Of a stretch of 64,000 bases of DNA, positions 55,282-64,000 are shown piece after piece. Origin of the DNA: Panicum virgatum (Eukaryota > Streptophyta > Magnoliopsida > Poales > Poaceae). Numbering within the stretch: position 1 is the stretch's first letter; every line of letters starts with the position of its first letter. A model generated the notes under the pieces. It was given only the letters and a program-made list of their open reading frames with translations, searched no databases and had not been told where the DNA came from. Location of the stretch: positions 7,492,797-7,556,796 of the forward strand of contig NC_053141.1 in the NCBI RefSeq assembly GCF_016808335.1. Reading direction: 5' to 3'. Both the position numbers and the translations under genes were made by a program.

Positions 55282-55938
55282 ATTGAGCCATAGATGCAAG
55301 GTCACAAGGTCTAATAGATCCATGAAAAAGATCGCAAAACAATCAAGAAACCACTATGAATCAAATGAAAATTCGAGCGTCTCTTCCATGAACGCGATTT
55401 GGGGAAAACTCAAAATTCAAGCAGATTCAGGAGAGATTCGAGGGGGGATTGAATCAAAGATACACACAAAAATCCTAGCAACAAAAGCCCTCAAACAATT
55501 TAATGAATCCACACTGAAATCCTGACGAACAAATATTCACCCGAAAATCACGATGTGCCGCTCGCGCTTGGGCCGTGATGCGCTGTCGTCGCCCCTCCCG
55601 CCTGCACAGGGCTGCGCCGCCGTCGGCGGTCCCGTACTTGATCTTTGCCGTGTGCCAACAGCTAGGCTCACGGCAAAATTTATCTTTGCCGTGTGCCAAC
55701 AGCTAGGCTCACGGCAAAATTTATCTTTGCCGTATGTCAACAGCTAGGCACTTGGCAAAAACTCAATTTGCCATGTGTTTTTTTGTCGCACTTGGCAAAA
55801 ATTTAATTTACCATGTGCTTAATTTTTGTTGTGAGTTTTTGTGGCCAGCACTCGGTATATATTGGGTTTGCCGTGTGTCTGTGATGTTGCTCACGGTAAA
55901 GAGCTAGGCACACGACAAAGTGAAAGTTTCCCGTAGTG

Positions 55939-56816
55939 AGTACATGTACACACGTGCTATTGTGCTCCTTTCCAAGGAGACTTTTTTTTTTCCTATTTTG
56001 ATCGGTACTAAGGATCTTGTTTGCAAATAAGGTACGCTCAGTATTTTTTTTTAAAAAAAGGTACGCTCACGTGCGCGTCCAATATATGTTCTTCGTCGAG
56101 CGCTCGACAAATGTTGCAAGAGACAAACATCAATATTTGGAATTATTGTTTCATTATGTTCCGCACTTGATGTTGCATGTCAAACCATTTAAATTTTATC
56201 TAAAGTTAAATAAAAGGTAATAACATTCATGATACAAAATAAATAGCATTAGATTACTTATATATTTTTATAATATTTTTTATGGACGGAGGAAGTATAC
56301 TTGTGTACGGAGGACCCTCAGCGCGAGTAGAACAGCCGGTGGGGGGGCGTCGGCGCCGGAACGGGACGGGACGGGGTGGTGTGATGAGATGAGATGAGAT
56401 TGGCCTGCGGAACGGAAAGACAGCGATCCCGTTGACTGGATCCCACGTGGAGGCGAGACCGCGAGACCGGGGGAACTGGCAGTGAGCTGGGGGGACCCCG
56501 GGCCCCGGCCTCGCCTGAGGAGTGAGGAGGGGGGGGGGACCGCCCGTGCGCGCGGGCCGAACAGGAAACAGCGGCCGGGGAGCGGCGCACGTGTTGCGTT
56601 CTCACGCCGTCCGCGATGGGCTCCGGGTGGGTGCGGTGCGGTGCGGTGCGGTTACGGCAACACGCGCCCCTGGCGTTCGGAGATTTTACCGCCCGGGTTC
56701 GAGTTCAAAGCTGGCTGTATTCAAACTTCAAAGCCCTCCTGGCAGAGTTCAGTCAGATTTTGTCAGTTTATACAGTTCGAATTTAATTTGCGCATTCGTC
56801 TGTGGCATCTCACGTG
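55939..56816. other. Intergenic segment with Stowaway remnant
   Basis: A Stowaway-like right terminus GGACGGAGGAAGTA lies near 56284-56297 without a clear partner. 56300-56690 is GC-rich with a (GGTGC)n run near 56628-56650. No gene is recognised. Confidence 0.4.
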
Positions 56817-56821
56817 AAGAC

Positions 56822-57956
56822 TGTTAGATATCTAGGCAATTTTCGATATATTTTAATTCTAAATATTAATATCAATTTCATGATATAGATGAGTGATAAT
56901 GTGTGTACAAGATATGTGCATGTGTTCATGTTATTCTCACTAATAAGCATGAACAAAGAATTAAACCAGAGTAGGTTTAGTAAGTACCCCAAGGCGGGAC
57001 CAGTGCCGGAGGCACCGGTTGCGCCGTTACCAGCTGGAATAGACATGCTATTCGACTGGTCTTGCTCGAAGTAGCCGAACTATGTCGATGCAGGAAGATG
57101 TTCGCAGTGCAGTCCCACGAACGGTTACGCCGGGAAGTAGACGAAGTAGTCGTTCGCATGAGCGGTTACGCCGGGAAGTAGACGAAGGAGTCGTTCAGGG
57201 AGCGAGCAGTCGCGTCAAGACGCTCCCCAAAAACCTAATTGCCCGCGTCCCGTGCAGGACCTTCAGCGAGCAGAGGTTCCGGAGGCTCCCGTGCAGGACC
57301 TTCAGCGAGCAGAGGTTCCGGAGGCCCTGCTCTCGCTAGACCTGTGCGCGCAGTGCTAGCGGTGGGGAAGGCAGAAAGCAGCTGAGGGAGAAGGGAGAGG
57401 TCTCCTGAAGAGGAGTACCTGAATGAGTGCTTGAGATAAGTGAGGATGAGAGGAGAGGGTGCTGGTTTATATAGGCACGATATGCCTCAGGTTCAACGAA
57501 CCTGGACATCATGAATGGCTTTGATGAGCGGCAGTTAATGTGCCTCAGGTTCAACGAACCTGGACGTCGTAAAGAGCCTTCAATGTCCGGTCATTAGTGA
57601 CGACATTAACCCTCTGTTTTAATACTCTTTACTGCAAAACATCCTTCTGAGCACATCACGTCGCACCGCACCTGCACGTCACGTCACGTCCGGCCGCGCA
57701 GGCGCACCGCCCGTCCGGCCGCGCCTCGTCTCGGCCACGGCCCGGCCCGGCGAGGCGAGCGAGCGCACGCGCGTGTGGTTCACCGTCCTCCTCTTACCGG
57801 CTTCACAAGTGGTGTACACGAAGTCCACCTTTTAAGTCGGTTGAGATCCTCCTCAATTCCCGGTACGGAATTAAGCATTGATTCCCTAGCATTAATAGTG
57901 GGCTTTAAATTCTTTTAATGCTTTAGAAGTAATGGGCCAAGCCCATTACTCCAACA
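56822..57956 (-). mobile_element. Solo LTR with perfect 5-bp target duplication
   Basis: 1135 bp starting TGTTAGATATC and ending ACTCCAACA. It is flanked by AAGAC at 56817-56821 and 57957-57961. No internal retrotransposon sequence exists, so it is the product of LTR-LTR recombination. The minus strand carries CCTATATAAACC (about 57463-57474), so transcription of the parent element ran on the minus strand. Internal direct repeats include two copies of a unit with GAGCAGAGGTTCCGGAGG (57260-57325), two of CGGTTACGCCGGGAAGTAGA (57121 and 57163) and two of CCTCAGGTTCAACGAACCTG (57484 and 57543). Confidence 0.92.
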
Positions 57957-58557
57957 AAGACACCGTATATTTTGGGCTGTGGTGAAGCTAGCGGGCCATG
58001 CTTTTCAATTAATCTTACAATCAAACGTAGAAATACCAGAGCTATTTGCCGAATGCTTCTACCCAAGTTGGAGCACCTTTTTTGTTTTGTTTGCGATGCT
58101 GCGTAATCGGAGCACTAAGTCAGTGCTCCCAATTATATATGCCCATATCGATCACGGAACTTAAATCTTTCAAAACAGTCACGGCACTTAAATCTTCGAA
58201 AACAAGGCTATTTGGCTTAGAATTTGACATTCCGTCATTTTTTAAAGTTTAGATATAAGTCTATCCTAAATTCATAAGATGGAAATTGATTCAATACACC
58301 ACCATCGCATGCTCTTTGGCTTATTTCTCCATACTAAAAATATAGCACATAAGTTTCTATTCCGTACCTCATATGGCAAAATAATATAAAAATATATTTT
58401 ATATATAATCATATTAGCTAAATAGGTTATCTAAATTATGATTATTATAATGAAATTCAATTCCAAGATTCCAAACGGGTCTTACACTATTTCATCACGG
58501 CACTTAGTGATACACTACTTTTACCGCCATAAAAAATGTGGGATACGTACTAAACTA

Positions 58558-58743
58558 CTCCCTCCGTTCAGGAACATAAGATATTGAGGATTTAAAATTT
58601 GTACCCAAGTGTAAGGTATCATAGGATCTTTTGGATCGAAAGGCATACTAATCTCCTTAGTTTTAGTGCCAGTTTTGAAAAGAAATCAATTGCGGTAGGT
58701 GAGAGGAGTAAAAAAGACATGCTATGTTGAAGGACGGAGGGAG
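58558..58743. mobile_element. Stowaway MITE
   Basis: 186 bp with terminal repeats CTCCCTCCGTTC and GGACGGAGGGAG, flanked by TA at 58556-58557 and 58744-58745. The left subterminal AGGAACATAAGATATTGAGG is typical of the family. It lies about 860 bp upstream of the SERK start codon. Confidence 0.88.
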
Positions 58744-59239
58744 TATCATGTAGATCGAGGTTTATGCTTCACCAGTCACCAGGATCATCCATATCATCTG
58801 ACGAGGCATGGCATTTTTTACATAGCCAAAAAAAATTCTTTACATGGAGAAAATCAAATTTTCCTCATTAAACTATCCCAACCGTTTGATTTTCAACCTT
58901 AAACCGGTAAAACAAATGGTTTTGATAGTTGAGAAATAAAATAAGACTTTTATAATATTTGAAGGAGAAAAAATAGACTTTACTGTATCCTCACATAGCG
59001 ACTAGCGAGGAGGTAGTGGCCTCCGCTCCGTTGCAAGGTGTTGGCCCGTCCGCACGGGATCCCCTCCTCCCCCGCCCCCACCTGCTGCACGGGCGCCGTT
59101 CCGTTGACTCCGTTCCGGCATCGCCGCGCAAACCCCCTCTCCTCCATCCCCGTCCTCCGCTAATCTCAGAGCTGCTCTGACTCCTAAACCCACGCCCGCT
59201 TAAACAAAGCAAAAAAGCAAGCGAGGAGCTTAACCTTAA

Positions 59240-59257
59240 CCCCCCCCCCCCCCCCCC
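59240..59257. repeat. Poly-C tract
   Basis: Run of 18 C in the SERK upstream region, prone to length variation and assembly error. Confidence 0.8.
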
Positions 59258-59399
59258 GCCCGCGCTCATAATTAAAGAAGCAATATCCCGTTGGATTCCG
59301 CCCCGCGGCCCACCACCACCCGTGTCTCCTCTCGTATCGCAACGCAGCCGAGCAAACGCAACCGCAACAGCAAAAAGGCGCCTCCAGAGTCCAGTCCCC

Positions 59400-59400
<1 letters not shown>

Positions 59401-59422
<22 letters not shown>
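59401..59422. repeat. (GA)n microsatellite in SERK 5' region
   Basis: About 11 GA units located 184-205 bp upstream of the SERK ATG, probably in the 5' UTR or core promoter. GA tracts in this position are common in plant genes and bind GAGA-type factors. Confidence 0.75.
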
Positions 59423-59430
<8 letters not shown>

Positions 59431-59605
59431 GGAGAGGTCGACAGAGAGGAGGCAAGGCGGGGGCGGACGGGGAGCGGCGGGATCGCCCGGGAGGCCGCAG
59501 CCGGCGGCGCGGGCGCGGCTCCGCGGTCCCCTCTGGGGGCTGCCGCTGATCCGACCGATCCGGCGGGAATGGCGGCCCGGGGAGGGATCTAGGGTCGCGC
59601 GGGCA

Positions 59606-62600
59606 ATGGCGGCGGCGGGGGCGCGGCGGGCGGTGTGGGCGCTCCTGCTGCTGCGGCTGCTGCTCCACCCGGCCGCGCGCGTGCTCGCCAACACGGAAGG
59701 TGCGTGCGCCCTCGCTCAATCCCGGTTTGCCTGGCCTTGCCTTCGCTCGCCTCCGTGTTGCTCCGTCGGCGGGGGTGGTTACGGGGAGCTCGCCAGCTCC
59801 AGCCGCCCCCGCTTGCTTCCCTTCCTTCCGCTGGAGGCCTGTCCCAAATGGGGGTTGGGTTGCGCTTACGCGCGCCTGCGTGCCGCGAGCGCCAAGTCGC
59901 CGTGTGGGGTTTGGTTGGCTGCCCATTTCCGGTCGTCCCGGACAACAGCGCGAGCGGTTTGCGGGTTCGGCGAGCAAATTTGAATCGACTTCTTCGAATT
60001 CGGGGTGCCTGCCAACTGGCCGGACAAACCCGCCCCGCTTTTCCTGCAAATTTCTGGCAAGTTTGACTCTCCGAGACCGGAATTTCGAGTGAGGTGTCGG
60101 TGCTGCTGCTCCAGCGTTCCATCGCATTTCCGTTCACCCTTCGGATTCGGATTTCACTTGTTCCGGTCGCCGCGTGACTTTTCTCTGGTTTCCCCAATCG
60201 AGCAGTGTGAGTGTCTGTCGACACGGCAACGGTTGCGGGGTTTCGGCTGTATTAAATTTGCTTCGCTAGATTCTGCTGCGTGTTTTGCTATGCGCTGATT
60301 TGTCTGGGCAGGCTAGCGTGGTTACGTTCCCGGGGGTCGGTAGGTCTGATTGATTAGGATGTCTAAATGACGTGGTCATGTTGTTTGGGATACGCCTGTG
60401 TTTCTAGTTGGTGGCCGGGCGATTCTCAGGTGGGCCTTTGTGTTTGGCTGTGCTACTGGGAGGGATGGTCTGGTCTCTTCCTCCTATGATTTGCTTTCAT
60501 GGCGGGTGAGGCTGGCCGGTTTAGGCTTGGTTTCTAATTGGGTGGGATTGGTTAGGGCTTGACATGATTTGCTTGCGTTGTTTGCTTGTTCGGTGCCCAT
60601 TACCCTCAAGCGGATGGTGCTGATTCGAATGATGTTTGAGTTTGTGCCTGGTGGGCATCGGACGTTGCTCATGTGTAGCTTTCAGTTATACTTTGTTTGT
60701 GCGGAGGCAAGTGTTATATTCATGCAGATCCTGCGGCTGTCTTTCTGAATTATGGCTTGCATAGTTCAGTTGTTCTAGAACTATGCAAGCTATGATAAGC
60801 TGGAACTTCAATCATTGGCTTATTACTTGATGCTATCAGCCACAAGTTGATGTTGCTGCTCTGATTTTGTGCTCACTGATGTGGGATTATTTCTTCGCCT
60901 TCAAATGAAAATCATTTATAGTCTGAATCCTAAAGGGAATATTAGCTGCTACAACTTCAACTTTTACTGATTGTAGTTATTTTCTTTTGCTCCCTTGCAT
61001 GGCATTGCTAGCAAGAGAACTTAGTCTCCTAGGTTTAGTAGTCAGATTAAACTTTATCTGACAGCTGTTCCTTTTTCATTCTGCTATTGACAGGTGATGC
61101 TCTGCATAGCTTAAGGACTAACTTAAATGATCCTAATAATGTTCTACAAAGTTGGGATCCGACTCTGGTCAACCCGTGCACTTGGTTCCATGTTACCTGC
61201 AATAATGACAACAGTGTTATCAGAGTGTAGGTTCACCTTTCCTCCACTATGTTTGATCAGTCATTGCATCTGTTCTATATTTCATACTTACATTTTTTTC
61301 TTCATTTGCAGTGATCTTGGAAATGCTGCGCTATCAGGAACTTTGGTCCCGCAACTTGGCCAGCTTAAAAATTTGCAGTACCTGTAAGTTCTCTTCCTTT
61401 GCTAAGTTTTTGTAATGCTATACTGATTTTGGATGTGGTGGAAGGTTATATTTTCTTTTGATATTTAACTTAAGGTGGTATGAATGATTGAATGTCATAT
61501 AAAGAATACTTGTTACATAGATGATAGTAGGGTTAGACTGCTAGTCCTAGAATGTCTAAAGACTGGTGCTCCAATCACGTGTAATATATGGGATAACACA
61601 ATGCATCTTCCTGCAAAATAAATTACTGGCATATTCCGTCCTTAGATGGCAATCATTATACTTGAAATGTCAATGCTGTTGCTAGTACTGACTCCGATGA
61701 CAGTAACATTCAATAACCACAACAATTATTTACCGTGGCATGCCATATAAAACTTGGTTACTCTTGCCTTTGTTATGTTTTGAAAATTAATCATTGGCTT
61801 CATGTTTTTTAATTCTTTTTTATGCAGGGAGCTCTACAGTAATAACATCAGTGGCACTATACCTAGTGAACTTGGGAATCTCACAAACTTGGTCAGTTTG
61901 GATTTATACTTGAACAACTTCACTGGTCCAATACCTGTTTCATTGGGGAACCTACTGAAGCTGCGGTTCTTGTAAGATATCCCCATTGACTATCACTTGT
62001 ACTCACTATAGAGTAAAATCTGTTTAGAGTAGGAGTGTTGTGGCTATGCACATGTTAACTCTCAGTATATCGTTAACTAAAGTTTTTTAAAGTAGTAGAG
62101 ATGAATACATTGTTAAATAAATCATTCTTTTGAGATGAATGTAGGCACTTTTTATTAAATACAGGTTAAGAACACAGCTGCCTAGTTTCATTGGGTCTGA
62201 TTTCTAGGATGAAGTTCTTGTTCATGGCAGCATTGAGTGATGCTAGTCTTATTTATAGTTAGATTAGTTTTGTTCAGCAACCCCTTTTTTCCCCCTTGCC
62301 TGCTTAAACATGTTTACTAGCTAGCATCTTAAACGAAGCATAAGATCTGTGTACTTGGAATAAAAGGTTAGTTTTATATCTCTTCTGTGAATTTGCTTAT
62401 GCAATACAGCTATACGCCTATACGCTGGCATGCTGCCGCTTGTTAGGTGATGTATGTTTTACTACATGACATTCAGTTATGATGTTTTAAGGCATTTATC
62501 ATGTTGTGTTTTTCACCTTTTCAAATTATTACAATTTCTAAGTTGTCTTCATCATATTTATTTTATTGTTTGTATGACACTATTCATCATATTTATTTCA

Positions 62601-64000
62601 TTACTTGCACGATATTATCTGTGGATGTCACTGATTTTGCACATCTTTTACTTTTTTGTGTGGAATAGGCGTCTTAATAACAACAGCCTTTCGGGTCCAA
62701 TACCAAAATCATTAACTGCTATCACTGCCCTCCAAGTTCTGTAAGCATTTGTTTCTCACTCACACACTTCCTTTCTATGGTTTTAATTAATAAATAAATG
62801 TACAACGGAAATTAATTGTTTCTCTTGAATTACAGGGACCTGTCAAATAATAATTTGTCTGGAGAAGTTCCATCAACTGGTTCATTTTCTTTATTCACAC
62901 CTATCAGGTAGAGCTAGAATTAGTTGACAATTTCATCTTTTTAAAGTCTTGATGCTTCTCCTATTCACACTTGGACTTTTTTTCAGTTTTGCGAACAACC
63001 CTAACTTATGTGGTCCTGGCACCACAAAACCTTGTCCTGGTGCTCCTCCCTTTTCTCCACCTCCTCCATACAACCCTCCAACTCCTGTGCAACCAGGTGA
63101 TTTTTTGAGATTTAGTCCTGTAAAGTAATATCTTTGAGTTCATACTTTGCTCTTTCATGTCAATGACATACTATCAACACCATAAACAAGTATAGAGTGC
63201 TGTGGGCTGGTGAGCTGTATCTATACTGATGCATTTTTTAGTGAAGTCATAAAAAAAAGGAAGAACTGTACTTTTCCTTGAAAACTTAAGTAAAAAAAAT
63301 GTGGTTGGAAGCAACGCCTTTACAATTGTAACTATGAGAATGGTCTGGTGCTGCGCAAATCGATACCTAGCCCCTTTCCTTCTTTGTACCGATCATGCAT
63401 TGGCATGGCCGTAATCTAGGTTGTGGAATATTAGTTTTGCCGCTGACTACTTATTTTGTGCAGGAGGTAGTTCCTCCAGTACTGGAGCCATTGCTGGTGG
63501 AGTGGCTGCTGGTGCGGCCTTGCTATTTGCTATTCCTGCAATTGGTTTTGCATATTGGTGGCGCAGGAAACCACAAGAACATTTCTTTGATGTACCGGGT
63601 AAGCATTCGACGGCAGCAGGAGAATTACTTGGGGAACAACATTGAATCAATTTAATTGAGATTTTGAATGTGGCAGCTGAGGAAGATCCAGAGGTGCATC
63701 TTGGCCAGCTTAAAAGATTTTCACTACGAGAACTACAGGTTGCAACGGATAGCTTCAGCAATAAGAACATTCTTGGAAGAGGTGGATTTGGCAAAGTCTA
63801 CAAAGGAAGGCTGGCAGATGGTTCATTAGTAGCTGTCAAGAGACTAAAGGAGGAGAGAACACCTGGTGGGGAACTACAATTTCAAACAGAAGTTGAGATG
63901 ATTAGTATGGCTGTACATAGAAACCTTTTGCGTCTTCGTGGATTCTGTATGACACCAACGGAAAGGTTGCTTGTGTATCCATACATGGCCAATGGAAGTG
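59606..64000 (+). CDS. SERK1: SERK/BAK1-type LRR receptor kinase (first nine exons, continues beyond window)
   Basis: Exons: 59606-59699, 61094-61226, 61312-61383, 61828-61971, 62669-62740, 62836-62907, 62987-63096, 63464-63598 and 63677 onward, all GT-AG with consistent phases, reaching residue 385 at the window edge. Order of parts: signal peptide ([16 protein letters not shown]), leucine zipper-like N-cap with [16 protein letters not shown], five LRRs split into the 72/144/72/72-nt exons typical of SERKs, the Ser-Pro-Pro hinge ([16 protein letters not shown]), a transmembrane helix (about [20 protein letters not shown]), a juxtamembrane region, and the kinase N-lobe with [11 protein letters not shown] and the VAVKRLK lysine. 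SERKs are plasma-membrane co-receptors that pair with BRI1 and immune receptors. The HRD and DFG motifs are outside the window. Intron 1 is 1.39 kb. Placement near NF-YB11 suggests the rice chromosome 8 SERK1/BAK1 orthologue. Confidence 0.95.

Larger units (their letters stand above)
51714..55938. mobile_element. CACTA (En/Spm-like) non-autonomous element
   Basis: The left terminus is CACTACCAGAGTCGTC, followed by TTTGCCGTGTGCC words. The right terminus, read in reverse from 55938, is CACTACGGGAAAC, followed by TTTGTCGTGTGCC. Subterminal repeats of TTTGCCGTGTG and CACACGGCAAA are dense at both ends (51738-51900 and 55645-55920), including a near-identical 46-bp unit repeated at 55640, 55686 and, decayed, 55732. 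Flanking triplets are GGT and AGT (3-bp duplication with one difference). No transposase was found in the 4.2 kb. The interior holds LTR-like sequences and a GC-rich promoter-like stretch. Confidence 0.75.

Noticed and set aside
58991..60127. 378-codon minus-strand open frame
   Set aside because: Overlaps the SERK promoter, signal-peptide exon and intron 1. Arg/Pro/Gly-rich, with no domain and no conserved feature.

Overview
This is nuclear DNA from a grass (Poaceae), probably panicoid. The evidence is GC-rich single exons beside AT-rich intergenic DNA, GT-AG introns, and dense grass-type transposable elements: PIF/Harbinger and Tourist-like, Stowaway, hAT MITEs, CACTA, LTR retrotransposons and solo LTRs. 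Gene order also fits. An NF-YB gene of the Ghd8/DTH8 (NF-YB11) type sits near a SERK/BAK1-type receptor kinase, which from memory matches rice chromosome 8. The species cannot be fixed from sequence alone.

Left part (1-21,000): a BAHD acyltransferase and F-box cluster rearranged by tandem duplication. The window opens inside a decayed BAHD pseudogene (1-1796, minus). A block holding a LINE remnant, an F-box gene and a BAHD gene was then duplicated in direct orientation (2169-9282 and 9283-20221). The breakpoint lies inside BAHD exon 1, so the left copy lost its first exon and the right copy kept a complete two-exon gene (15655-20942, minus). A 3.5-kb inverted-repeat-bounded insert now sits in that gene's intron. 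Both F-box copies are broken by different lesions, including an hAT-type MITE with an 8-bp target duplication in copy 1.

Middle part (21,000-37,000): mobile DNA. A block of GTGGGACCCAC-type repeats (22.6-23.8 kb) is followed by an 11.2-kb PIF/Harbinger transposon (24522-35754). It has TTA target duplications, matching termini, a Myb/SANT-like accessory gene and a DDE transposase gene with one in-frame stop. A Ty3-type LTR retrotransposon (26655-31265) is nested in the accessory gene. It carries an intron-containing plant-mobile-domain gene in antisense to its own RT/RNase H fragment.

Right part (37,000-64,000): four intact genes among smaller transposons. They are a second complete BAHD acyltransferase (37110-38874, plus), an RBM42-like RNA-binding protein in five exons (43334-47378, plus; intron 2 holds a 1.67-kb LTR element with perfect TTAGC target repeats), the NF-YB11/Ghd8-type gene (48889-49647, minus), and the first nine exons of a SERK/BAK1-type LRR receptor kinase (59606 to the window end, plus). 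Between the last two lie a CACTA-type element (51714-55938) containing LTR-like pieces, a solo LTR with perfect AAGAC repeats (56822-57956) and a Stowaway MITE (58558-58743).

The genes do not form an operon or one pathway. The BAHD genes probably acylate specialised metabolites, the NF-YB is a presumptive flowering-time regulator, and SERK is a plasma-membrane co-receptor.
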